The translations under genes and the position numbers were made by a program. A stretch of 64,000 nucleotides of DNA from an uncultured Roseobacter sp. (lineage in GTDB: Bacteria > Pseudomonadota > Alphaproteobacteria > Rhodobacterales > Rhodobacteraceae), in the NCBI RefSeq assembly GCF_947495025.1, contig NZ_CANLXG010000001.1:1054001-1118000 (forward strand), read 5' to 3'. Positions 1-7,859 of the stretch are shown here, in pieces. Position 1 is the stretch's first letter; every line of letters starts with the position of its first letter. The notes below the pieces were generated by a model. That model made no database searches. It saw only the letters and a list, made by a program, of their open reading frames with translations, and was not told the DNA's origin.

Positions 1-13
1 ACAGGGAGAGGAT

Positions 14-1966
14 ATGACGCGCAAACTGATCCTGTGTGACTGCCTTGGCAGCCAGTCGCCGGACGCCGGCACAATTACCCGCGTGACCGGGCTCGACTGT
101 GCGGGCATGCTCACCGACGCCTGCGGTGGACAGATCGACCACACCGCCCGCCTGATGCAGGATGGCGATGTGATGATCGCCTGCCAGCAGATGGCAGGAC
201 TTTTCACCGATCTTGCGGCAGAGATCGGCGTTGACACCCCGGCTTTTGTCGATATCCGCGACCGCTCCGGCTGGAGTGATGGCGCGGAGGCCGCACACCC
301 GAAAACCGCAGCACTTGTGGCCGAAGCGCTTCTGCCTGCCACCGCCGGAAAGAGCGTGGATATCGTCTCGGAGGGCGTCTGCCTGATCACTGGCCCGGCA
401 GACGCAGCGCTCGCGGCAGCACAGGAACTCTGTGAAAGCCTGTCGGTGACTGTGCTTCTGGACGCACCCGCACCCGTTGATCACGGCCAGAGTTTTGACG
501 TGGTCGCCGGCAGGATCGCCCGGGCTTCCGGGACGCTGGGTCAGTTCAGCCTGCGCATCGACGGCTTCTGTCAGGTCATTCAGGGCGGCCGGGGAGATAC
601 CGGCTGGAGCGATCCGCGAGACGGGGCCATGACGGAATGCGATATCCTGCTGGACCTGAGCGGTGCCCCTGCCCGTTTCAGCGCCCACGAGAAACGCGAC
701 GGTTATCTGCGTGCGGATCCGCGCAACCCCGGCGAGGTGTCGCGCGTCCTGCTTGAGGCAGTACAACTGACCGGCACTTTTGAAAAACCGCTTTATGTGC
801 GCCTCGAAGAGTCGCTCTGCGCGCATTCGCGGGCTGAAAAACCCGCCTGTTCCAAGTGTCTCAATGCCTGCCCGACCGGCGCGATCACGTCTGCCGGCGA
901 GCATGTCGCCATTGATCCGATGATCTGTGCGGGCTGCGGCGCGTGTTCGGCGCTCTGCCCCTCCGGCGCGATCAGCTATGACGCACCGCCGGTATCTACC
1001 GTTTTCTCACGTCTGAATACACTGGCCTCGACCTACCGCAAAGCAGGCGGCACAGACCCGCGCCTGCTGGTGCACGACGGTTATGGCCGCGAAATGATCT
1101 CTCTGGCCGCACGCCATGGTCGCGGCCTGCCCGCCGATGTCATCCCGATGGAAACCGATGCGCTCGCAGGGTTTGGCCATGCGGAGATGCTTGCAGCACT
1201 GGCCTGCGGTTTTGCGACCGTCAGCATTCTGCTGGCACCGAAATCAGATCGCGAGGTCCTCACGTCGGAAACCGCGCTCGCCAATGCCGTAACCGGCGAA
1301 CCGACCGTCGCACTGCTGGATGTGAACGATCCTGATGCACTGTCTGACACGCTCTTCGATGCCGCAGCGACGACTGCACTGTCAGACCCAGTACTGCCCA
1401 TCGGCACCCGCCGTCAGGTCACACGGCTCGCAGCGCGTGCGCTCCGGCCTGATACGGAAGCGCTTGCTCTGCCCGAAGCAGCGCCCTACGGGGCCGTATT
1501 GGTGGACACCGATGCATGCACCCTTTGTCTTGCCTGTGTATCGCTGTGTCCGTCAGGCGCGCTTGGAGATAACGCCGACCTGCCACAGCTGCGCTTTCAG
1601 GAAGACGCCTGCCTGCAGTGCGGGCTCTGCAGCAATGTATGTCCCGAGAAAGCAATTACCCTGGAACCTCGCCTGGATCTGACAGACGCAGCCTTTACCC
1701 AGAAGGTTCTGCACGAGGAGGACCCCTTTGCCTGCGTGGAATGCGGCACTCTTTTTGGGACGAAATCAACGGTCGAGCGGATTATGGAAAAGCTCGCCGG
1801 GAACCATCATATGTTTGCGACTTCAGACGCAGCGCGCATGATCCAGATGTGCGACAACTGCCGGATTCAGGCCCAGTACCATTCCGAGAACAACCCGTTT
1901 TCAGGCGGCGAAAAGCCCAGAGTGCGTACAACCGATGACTACCTGAGCAAACGCAGGGATCACTGA
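14..1966 (+). CDS. Polyferredoxin-like 4Fe-4S protein (650 aa)
   Basis: Soluble iron-sulfur electron-transfer protein with no signal peptide. Four ferredoxin-type Cys clusters are visible: C269 with C279/C282/C286, C305/308/311/315, C502/505/508/512 and C533/536/539/543. The first two and last two form pairs separated by about 190 residues without Cys repeats. A C-terminal CxxC pair (C574/C577) and a second one (C613/C616) may hold a further metal. The N-terminal third has no motif I know. ATG at 14 has a good upstream GGGAGAGG. From memory, alphaproteobacteria often carry such a protein beside formate dehydrogenase and its maturation genes. That cluster would lie left of the window, and the nearby tungstate importer fits, but this is inference. 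The 3' end overlaps the convergent cytochrome gene by 7 bp. Confidence 0.85.
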   Translation: MTRKLILCDCLGSQSPDAGTITRVTGLDCAGMLTDACGGQIDHTARLMQDGDVMIACQQMAGLFTDLAAEIGVDTPAFVDIRDRSGWSDGAEAAHPKTAALVAEALLPATAGKSVDIVSEGVCLITGPADAALAAAQELCESLSVTVLLDAPAPVDHGQSFDVVAGRIARASGTLGQFSLRIDGFCQVIQGGRGDTGWSDPRDGAMTECDILLDLSGAPARFSAHEKRDGYLRADPRNPGEVSRVLLEAVQLTGTFEKPLYVRLEESLCAHSRAEKPACSKCLNACPTGAITSAGEHVAIDPMICAGCGACSALCPSGAISYDAPPVSTVFSRLNTLASTYRKAGGTDPRLLVHDGYGREMISLAARHGRGLPADVIPMETDALAGFGHAEMLAALACGFATVSILLAPKSDREVLTSETALANAVTGEPTVALLDVNDPDALSDTLFDAAATTALSDPVLPIGTRRQVTRLAARALRPDTEALALPEAAPYGAVLVDTDACTLCLACVSLCPSGALGDNADLPQLRFQEDACLQCGLCSNVCPEKAITLEPRLDLTDAAFTQKVLHEEDPFACVECGTLFGTKSTVERIMEKLAGNHHMFATSDAARMIQMCDNCRIQAQYHSENNPFSGGEKPRVRTTDDYLSKRRDH

Positions 1967-2694
1967 AGTTGCAGCGGCGCACCCAGATCGGCCGGGGTCA
2001 CCCCGGAGACATAAGCGAGGATCGCCTCCAGGTCGTCGACCGTCAGTTCGACAGGCACAATCGGCGATGGCAGGCTGGGATCAAAGGGATCGGTCACGCC
2101 ATCAATCTGTGTGAAACTGGGATGCGGGTTCAGCAGATGAAAGTTGGCAAAACGCCGGTCCCAGTCGCTGAAGCTGCGCAACACCCGGAAAGACGGGGTG
2201 GACCCCATCCCGTTCATTCTGTTGGATTCGTTGATGACATGACAGCGGCCGCACAGCGTCAGCGACAGCGCTTCGCCTTTGTTGCTGTCGCCGTCAAACG
2301 AAACATCAAGCTCAGCTTTCACTACGGTCAGCTCGGCCGAGTAGGTCGTACCATCCTCAGCCGTAAAGCTCTCGATCGTGCGTTTGCCCACGTCCGAGCG
2401 CAGCCAGTCCAGAAACCGCACCGCGCGCGGGTCGCCGTTGTGTTCGAGGCCCCACCGCTGACCGGCGCCCTGAAAGACTGCCGTGCCACCATCGGTAAAC
2501 TGCATTTCCGCGGCAGCCCCCTCGTCCACACGCGTGATACGCACCGAAGTTTTGAGCGAGAAACGCGGGACAATAAACTGCGCAAGTCCCGACGCTTTGA
2601 GCGCTTCCGGAACCGCCAGGCGCAGTTCTTCGGCCCCGGACACCCCGGGCAGCAGACCCACAGCGCAGACAACTGCTCCGATAAACCTCCGCAT
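1960..2694 (-). CDS. Periplasmic c-type cytochrome with N-terminal TupA-like segment
   Basis: Exported 244-aa protein: signal peptide (residues 1-21), then about 100 residues resembling the two ends of a TupA-type binding protein, then a cytochrome c domain with one heme site CGRCH (C148, C151, H152). M160 or M163 is a possible distal ligand. The start at 2694 is chosen because it opens directly on a signal peptide; an in-frame ATG at 2724 would add an Arg-rich stretch. Role unknown: probably a periplasmic electron carrier, perhaps for an oxidoreductase to the left. The resemblance to the TupA encoded at 5250-6056 is described under findings. It is convergent with the polyferredoxin gene and divergent from the Mrp operon. 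Confidence 0.8.
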   Translation of the reverse strand: MRRFIGAVVCAVGLLPGVSGAEELRLAVPEALKASGLAQFIVPRFSLKTSVRITRVDEGAAAEMQFTDGGTAVFQGAGQRWGLEHNGDPRAVRFLDWLRSDVGKRTIESFTAEDGTTYSAELTVVKAELDVSFDGDSNKGEALSLTLCGRCHVINESNRMNGMGSTPSFRVLRSFSDWDRRFANFHLLNPHPSFTQIDGVTDPFDPSLPSPIVPVELTVDDLEAILAYVSGVTPADLGAPLQLQ

Positions 2695-2788
2695 ACCGCG
2701 TCTCCTCCGCCGTTGGTATGCCACACAGCCTAGGCGGGCGTTTTGTCCACCGTCAAGTTTTCATCCTGATCTCAAGAAGGACCATACC

Positions 2789-2986
2789 ATGTCAGAAGAC
2801 TTCAACATGTCGATGCGTAAATTTCTCAAACAGGTCGGCGTGACCTCGCAGCAGGCAATTGAGGAGGCGATGCGCAACGCCGGTGATACCGCCGGAAAAA
2901 CATATGAGGCCCGCGTTGTACTGACCATCGACGGGCTGGATATGGAACACGTTGTCAAGGGCCGGATCACGGGTGGGCAGAGCTGA
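2789..2986 (+). CDS. Small protein of DUF6494 type (65 aa)
   Basis: First gene of a four-gene operon. ATG at 2789 follows an AGAAGGA ribosome site. The stop TGA (2984-2986) directly abuts the ATG of the Mrp gene. The protein is helical at the N-terminus (SMRKFLKQVGVTSQQAIEEA) and ends in a short beta-rich segment. I believe it is the family called DUF6494, which has no known function. No Cys or His cluster is present, so it is unlikely to bind an iron-sulfur cluster itself. Tight coupling to Mrp suggests a helper or client of that ATPase. A longer in-frame reading back to 2483 runs antisense through the cytochrome gene and is not credible. Confidence 0.8.
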   Translation: MSEDFNMSMRKFLKQVGVTSQQAIEEAMRNAGDTAGKTYEARVVLTIDGLDMEHVVKGRITGGQS

Positions 2987-4054
2987 ATGACTGTCACACG
3001 AGACGCGGTTCTGGCCGCACTGAAAGAGATCAGCGATCCGGTGAGCGGGTCCGATCTGGTGTCTGCGGGTCTGGTCAAGGCACTGACTGTCGGTGACGAC
3101 GGCGCCGTGCGCTTTGTTATGGAAGTGCCCCCGTCCCAGGCCGACACCTACGCCGTTGTGCGCGATGCCGCAGAAGCCGCTGTCAAGACGCTGGGATCCG
3201 ACAACGTGTCCGTGGTGATGACTGCCCATACTGCGCCGGCCGCCCCGCCTGACCTGAAACCACAGCGCCAGTCAGAACCGTCCGGACCACAGAAAGTTCC
3301 GGGCGTGGACAGGATCATTGCCATCGCCTCGGGCAAGGGAGGCGTTGGCAAGTCAACCGTTTCGTCAAACATTGCCTGTGCTCTCGCAGCCGAAGGACGA
3401 CGGGTCGGACTGCTTGATGCAGACGTCTACGGGCCGTCACAGCCCCGGATGCTGGGGGTATCCGGCCGGCCCGCGTCGCCGGACGGCAAAACCATTCTGC
3501 CCATGCGCAATTTCGGCGTGACCATGATGTCCATTGGCCTGATGACCAACGACGACCAGGCAACCGTCTGGCGGGGGCCTATGCTGATGGGCGCGCTGCA
3601 GCAGATGATGAACCAGGTGCAATGGGGCGCGCTTGACGTGCTGATCGTGGACCTGCCGCCGGGAACGGGCGATGTGCAGATGACGCTCACTCAGAAGTTT
3701 CACGTCGACGGAGCCGTCGTTGTGTCGACACCTCAGGATGTCGCGCTGCTTGACGCACGCAAAGGGATCGACATGTTCAACCAGCTGGGCACGCCGATCC
3801 TGGGTATGATTGAGAACATGTCCACGCATATCTGTTCGAACTGTGGCCACGAGGAACACGTCTTCGGCCATGGTGGGGTCGCGGCCGAAGCGGAGAAAAT
3901 CGGTGTGCCGCTGCTGGCGGAAATTCCGCTGCATCTCGACATCCGTATGGCCTCGGACGGCGGCGCTCCGATCGTCGTGTCCAAGCCCGACAGCCCTCAG
4001 GCCACGGCCTTCCGCGATGTGGCAAAACGGCTGATCGCTGACGGCAAGGCATGA
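2987..4054 (+). CDS. apbC: Mrp/ApbC-type iron-sulfur carrier P-loop ATPase
   Basis: 355-aa cytosolic MinD/Mrp-family ATPase that carries or transfers 4Fe-4S clusters to apoproteins. Residues 1-85 form a MIP18/DUF59-like N-terminal domain. The deviant Walker A (SGKGGVGKST) lies near residue 115, the switch motif DADVYGPSQPRM near 145, and the CxxC pair that bridges a cluster between subunits (CSNC) near residue 282. Length and order match full-length Mrp. It starts immediately after the DUF6494 stop and overlaps the next gene by 4 bp (ATGA), so the operon is probably translationally coupled. The window has many Fe-S clients (polyferredoxin, Rieske, FrdB, class I hydro-lyase). Confidence 0.95.
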   Translation: MTVTRDAVLAALKEISDPVSGSDLVSAGLVKALTVGDDGAVRFVMEVPPSQADTYAVVRDAAEAAVKTLGSDNVSVVMTAHTAPAAPPDLKPQRQSEPSGPQKVPGVDRIIAIASGKGGVGKSTVSSNIACALAAEGRRVGLLDADVYGPSQPRMLGVSGRPASPDGKTILPMRNFGVTMMSIGLMTNDDQATVWRGPMLMGALQQMMNQVQWGALDVLIVDLPPGTGDVQMTLTQKFHVDGAVVVSTPQDVALLDARKGIDMFNQLGTPILGMIENMSTHICSNCGHEEHVFGHGGVAAEAEKIGVPLLAEIPLHLDIRMASDGGAPIVVSKPDSPQATAFRDVAKRLIADGKA

Positions 4055-4755
4055 GCGGTCTGCAGTTTCCACCGCTGTTTTCCGGCATGGCAACCGCAGG
4101 TGCCGACCCGGTGGCTGCCGCATGTGCCGAAGCCCGGCGCGGGTGCGATGCCGGCCTGGTCACCTATGACGTCACGGCCGAACGCCTGCGCGCAGCGATT
4201 GTTTTTGCACCGGAGGTCCCGCTGTCCGAGGCTCTGATTATGCTGCCTGTCTGCGGCATAGGATTTCAGAACGCTCTGGGTGCCATCGCCCCACCGGAAG
4301 TGAGTGTGCATCTGGAGTGGTCGGGCCGCATCCGCGTAAACGGCGCGTCGGCCGGGGCCATCTCGTGCTTTGCCAGCCACAGGGAGCCCGGGGCAGAGCC
4401 TGACTGGCTGGTCATCGGCCTTGATCTGGCGCTCGCGGACGGCGCCGAAGAAACGGGTATGACCCCGGATGTCACCACATTGTATGCTGAAGGGTGCGCA
4501 GAGGTTGACCCGGGCGACCTGCTGGAGGCCTGGGTGCGTCATTCGCTGGTCTGGCTGAACCGATGGACAGATGAGGGACTGCGCCCGCTGCACCGCGAAT
4601 GGGAAGGCCTGGCACACGGCCTGAAAGAACAGGCAACACTCGCCGGGCACACCGGGACCTTTATCGGCGTTGATGAAACCTTTGGAATGCTGTTGCAGCA
4701 CGACGGTGAGACGCGCATCATACCCTTGACCGATCTGTTGCAGGACACGCCATGA
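4051..4755 (+). CDS. Biotin/lipoate-ligase-fold protein (DUF4444 type)
   Basis: 234-aa cytosolic protein. It resembles the alphaproteobacterial biotin/lipoate A/B ligase-fold group with a DUF4444 C-terminal domain. The N-terminal two thirds carry a BirA/LplA-like core, including a VNG-type stretch in RIRVNGASAGA (around residue 93) where ligases place their substrate-binding loop. I do not see a convincing ATP-binding GRGxxG motif, so actual ligase activity is uncertain. It overlaps both neighbours by 4 bp (Mrp upstream, DUF6505-type downstream). The coupling suggests a shared maturation task, perhaps modification or loading of an Fe-S enzyme, but this is inferred from position only. Confidence 0.75.
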   Translation: MSGLQFPPLFSGMATAGADPVAAACAEARRGCDAGLVTYDVTAERLRAAIVFAPEVPLSEALIMLPVCGIGFQNALGAIAPPEVSVHLEWSGRIRVNGASAGAISCFASHREPGAEPDWLVIGLDLALADGAEETGMTPDVTTLYAEGCAEVDPGDLLEAWVRHSLVWLNRWTDEGLRPLHREWEGLAHGLKEQATLAGHTGTFIGVDETFGMLLQHDGETRIIPLTDLLQDTP

Positions 4756-5246
4756 AACTCGCCCGCGCCATCCATTTCGACGACAGCGACACCCGTGTGT
4801 TCCACAGCCCGGCGCGCACGGGAGAGTGGTGTATCTCGGGTGGTTTTGAGTTTTCAAACTGGTCAGAAGGCGACCTGGTGGGCAAGGCAAAGCAGGCCTT
4901 TACCAATGGCTGGATGGGCGTGGAAACTTTTGGGCGCACCAGCTTTGTCGCCGTGACGCAGGTTGAGCAAAACGAGATTGATGCCCTTGCACAGGCGCTG
5001 GCGCAGCACTTTGTCGATATCTATGGCGCGCCCTCGGCCGCGGCAGCCCTGCCGGTCGCAACAGAAGAGCTGCAGCAGATGATCGAGCTGTGCGAGGATT
5101 TTGCGCCAAACACCCTGTTGACCGTCACGCGCGAACTGACGGACGCCGGCGTGCGCGAATCCTACGGCATGATTGAGCCTCAGGACGCCGGTATTGAGCA
5201 GTTTGCCGTGCATGGATCGCTCGACGACGAACCGCACCAGCATTGA
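4752..5246 (+). CDS. Uncharacterised DUF6505-type protein (164 aa)
   Basis: Last gene of the Mrp operon, starting inside the stop of the ligase-fold gene. Small soluble protein with no signal peptide or membrane segment. The N-terminal half (about residues 1-90) begins MKLARAIHFDDSDTRVF and is rich in aromatic residues. The C-terminal half is acidic with one Cys (near residue 114). I believe it belongs to DUF6505, which I recall as often encoded with the DUF6494, Mrp and ligase genes. Function unknown. Its stop lies 3 bp from the convergent tupA stop, leaving no room for a terminator hairpin. Confidence 0.75.
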   Translation: MKLARAIHFDDSDTRVFHSPARTGEWCISGGFEFSNWSEGDLVGKAKQAFTNGWMGVETFGRTSFVAVTQVEQNEIDALAQALAQHFVDIYGAPSAAAALPVATEELQQMIELCEDFAPNTLLTVTRELTDAGVRESYGMIEPQDAGIEQFAVHGSLDDEPHQH

Positions 5247-5249
5247 GGG

Positions 5250-6056
5250 CTATTGCGCCGTGGCATTGAACGTAAAGAGCGTCTCGCCGTTTATGCTGTA
5301 ACTGTCGATCAGTTCCTGTGCACGCGGACCGGTCAGCCAGGCTTCCAGTTTCTCTGCAAGATCATTGCGCACGTGGGCATGTCGCTCCGGGTTTACCGGC
5401 AGAAAGGCATATTGGTTGAACAGCACCGGATCGCCGGCGTAGAGCAGTGCCAGATCTCCCTTGTTGCCAAAGTTCAGCCAGCTTGCCCGGTCCGCCAGGA
5501 TGTAGGCGTTCAGACCCGAGGCGGTGTTCAGGCTGGCACCCATGCCTGCGCCGACCTGCCGGTACCAGCCGCCAAAGGTGTCGGCCTTAAAACCAGCCTG
5601 CCGCCAGAGGGAGAGCTCCTTTTTGTGCGTGCCACTGTCATCGCCGCGGCTGACAAAAGCGGGCCTCGCGTCTCCGATTTTCTGCAGCGCATCGATCGCC
5701 GAGCTGGCAATGCCAACTGCCGCCGGATCATCCACCGGGCCGATAAAGACAAAGTCGTTGTACATGATTTCCCGCCGGTGCGTGCCGTACCCCTCCGCCA
5801 CAAATGCCTCTTCGGCGCTGCGCGAGTGCACCAGAATGGCATCCACATCCCCTGCCTGTCCAAGTCGCAGCGCCTGACCTGTGCCGACAACCAGCAACCG
5901 CACATCGATACCGGTATCCTCGCGGATTGCCGGCAGCAGAACGCCGGACAGCCCGGAGTTTTCAAAGGAGGTGGTCACAGCCAGTTTCATCTCTTCGGCA
6001 GAAGCCACAGAAGTAAACAGTGAAACAGCCAGTCCTGCCAGCAGTCGTCCGATCAT
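5250..6056 (-). CDS. tupA: Tungstate ABC transporter substrate-binding protein
   Basis: 268-aa periplasmic binding protein, signal peptide about residues 1-20. It carries the TupA-type N-terminal signature (LAVTTSFENSGLSGVLLP), where threonine and serine side chains bind the oxyanion, and a VSRGDDSGTHKKE segment that also fits TupA. It delivers tungstate to TupB. It is the last gene of tupB-tupC-tupA, overlapping tupC by 4 bp. Having the binding-protein gene last is less common than tupA first. The nearby polyferredoxin suggests a tungsten enzyme such as formate dehydrogenase as consumer. A sulfate or molybdate binder is less likely given the TTS...SGL motif. Confidence 0.9.
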   Translation of the reverse strand: MIGRLLAGLAVSLFTSVASAEEMKLAVTTSFENSGLSGVLLPAIREDTGIDVRLLVVGTGQALRLGQAGDVDAILVHSRSAEEAFVAEGYGTHRREIMYNDFVFIGPVDDPAAVGIASSAIDALQKIGDARPAFVSRGDDSGTHKKELSLWRQAGFKADTFGGWYRQVGAGMGASLNTASGLNAYILADRASWLNFGNKGDLALLYAGDPVLFNQYAFLPVNPERHAHVRNDLAEKLEAWLTGPRAQELIDSYSINGETLFTFNATAQ

Positions 6057-6766
6057 GTGACGATATCCCCCCTGAGAAAAGCGCGTAGCGCATCGGATTG
6101 CGGCGCGTCGAAAAAGCCGGGCGCCTCACCTGTTTCATGGATACGCCCATGCAGCATAAAGACCGCATCCTTTGCAAGCCGCCTGGCCTGCCCGAGATCA
6201 TGTGTTGTCATGACAATCCGGGTGCCGGCCGCGAGCGCCGCGCCAAGCAGTATTTCGATAGCCCGGGTAGAAGCCCCGTCAAGATTGGCGCAGGGTTCAT
6301 CCAGAAACAGCACCTGCGGATCGCGGATCAGCGCCCGCGCCAGCGCAAGGCGCTGTTTTTCGCCACCGGAAAGCCGGGTCGCCTGCAGTTTCAGCCGGTC
6401 CTCAAGGCCGGTACGCTCTGCCCAGAGAGCCACTGCGGCTTCAGTCTCCCTGCGCGGCCTGCGCAGCAGCTGCAGCGGATAGCGCAGATTGTCGGCCACA
6501 GACCGGCGCAGCATGATCGGCGTCTGGAACACGTAAGCCTGATGGTGCTGTGCCTCCTGATCCGGCACGGCCCACCGCACGGCCCCTTCGCTCAGTCTCT
6601 CCACCCCGTGCATCACGCGCAGAAGGGTCGTCTTGCCGCTGCCGTTCGGCCCGATGATGATGGTCAGCCCATCGGCGCCCAGCGTGTGATCCACAGGGCC
6701 GATCAGCCGCTTGCCGCGGCGGCGGACTGTGACATTTTCAAGTGTAAGCGGAAGAATGCGGCTCAC
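6053..6766 (-). CDS. tupC: Tungstate ABC transporter ATP-binding protein
   Basis: 237-aa ABC ATPase energising tungstate import. Walker A GPNGSGKTT (near residue 40), signature LSGGEKQRLALARAL and Walker B VLFLDEPCANLD are all intact. No C-terminal TOBE domain, as expected for TupC and unlike ModC in this window. Start is GTG at 6766, overlapping the tupB stop by 4 bp. The 3' end overlaps tupA by 4 bp. Confidence 0.92.
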   Translation of the reverse strand: MSRILPLTLENVTVRRRGKRLIGPVDHTLGADGLTIIIGPNGSGKTTLLRVMHGVERLSEGAVRWAVPDQEAQHHQAYVFQTPIMLRRSVADNLRYPLQLLRRPRRETEAAVALWAERTGLEDRLKLQATRLSGGEKQRLALARALIRDPQVLFLDEPCANLDGASTRAIEILLGAALAAGTRIVMTTHDLGQARRLAKDAVFMLHGRIHETGEAPGFFDAPQSDALRAFLRGDIVT

Positions 6767-7467
6767 CAGCGGCCCTCCCTTTCGGTCCGGGACAGCCAGT
6801 GAATGGCGATGTTCACGCCAATGGCCAGCGCAATGAGAACAAAGCCCAGCGCCAGAGCCAGCGCAAAATCTCCCTTGCCTGTCTCAAGGGCGATTGCCGT
6901 GGTCAGCACCCGTGTCGCGTTGTCGATATTGCCGCCGACGATCATGATCGCGCCGACCTCGCCGATTGCGCGCCCGAAACCGGCCAGCGATGCTGTCAGC
7001 AGATTGCGCCGCCCGTCGAGAATGAGGGTCATGATCCGCTGGCGGCCGCTGGTGTTCAGAGAGATCAGCAGATCGTGGTATTCGGCCCAGAGTTCCCGCA
7101 TGGCCTGATGTGTGATCGAAGCGATGAGCGGCGTGATAATGATCACCTGGGCAATGATCATCGCCGTTGGCGTGAACAGCAGGCCCAGAACGCCAAAGGG
7201 GCCGGAGCGGGACAGCAGAATATAGACAATCAGCCCGACAACCACTGGCGGCAGCCCCATCAGCGCATTGAGCAGCGAAATGGTAAGCCTGCGGTAACGG
7301 AACCGCCGGATCGCCAGAAGCGTGCCGAGCGGCAATGCAATGGCCGATGCAATCACCAGCGCCGTCAGACTGACCTGGAGAGAGCGCAGGCTGATCTCGA
7401 TCAGGTCCGCATCCAGGGTCACCACCAGCCAGAATGCTGCTGCCAGACCTTCGTAGATATCATTCAT
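6763..7467 (-). CDS. tupB: Tungstate ABC transporter permease
   Basis: 234-aa inner-membrane permease, first gene of the tup operon. About five to six hydrophobic segments and the EAA-type cytoplasmic loop (AIGEVGAIMIVGGNI, near residue 168) typical of TupB/ModB/CysT permeases. It forms the channel energised by TupC and loaded by TupA. Promoter and leader must lie in the 113 bp between this start and the upstream membrane-protein gene at 7581. Confidence 0.92.
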   Translation of the reverse strand: MNDIYEGLAAAFWLVVTLDADLIEISLRSLQVSLTALVIASAIALPLGTLLAIRRFRYRRLTISLLNALMGLPPVVVGLIVYILLSRSGPFGVLGLLFTPTAMIIAQVIIITPLIASITHQAMRELWAEYHDLLISLNTSGRQRIMTLILDGRRNLLTASLAGFGRAIGEVGAIMIVGGNIDNATRVLTTAIALETGKGDFALALALGFVLIALAIGVNIAIHWLSRTEREGRW

Positions 7468-7580
7468 ATGTCAGGTCAGCCCTGGCGCCCGGAATTGAGA
7501 AAAATGTACCAGATGAGTAGGCCATACGACAGGGCTTCGCAATGCGCGACCACGTGCAGACTGCGACCCCGTGCAAGGGG

Positions 7581-7859
7581 TCAGCCGTCGTTCTGGTCCT
7601 TGCCGGATGGCAGTTTGTCCCAGATTTTCTGAAGCAGGCTCAGCAGAACGAATACCCCCACCGCCCAGATCAGCAGTTCGTAGGGGGCCGCATCGGTACC
7701 GCGCAGCCAGCGGCCCAGAAGGCCCCCCTGCGGACGCAGTTCCTCGATCCCGAAAAGGCCGGAGCGCGGCCAGAATGACCACGTCCAGAAACGGGACAGA
7801 TAAACCACAACGGCCGTGACAAAGAACATGAAGACCAGGATCAGAACACGGCGTATCAT
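7581..7859 (-). CDS. Small two-helix membrane protein, unknown
   Basis: 92-aa protein with two hydrophobic helices (about residues 3-21 and 61-80) joined by an aromatic-rich loop containing FWTWSFWPRSG. It ends in a charged tail (KDQNDG). Last gene of the Rieske/ferric-reductase operon, overlapping the preceding gene by 4 bp. No recognisable family. Likely an accessory subunit of the membrane redox complex encoded upstream, from position only. Confidence 0.65.
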   Translation of the reverse strand: MIRRVLILVFMFFVTAVVVYLSRFWTWSFWPRSGLFGIEELRPQGGLLGRWLRGTDAAPYELLIWAVGVFVLLSLLQKIWDKLPSGKDQNDG

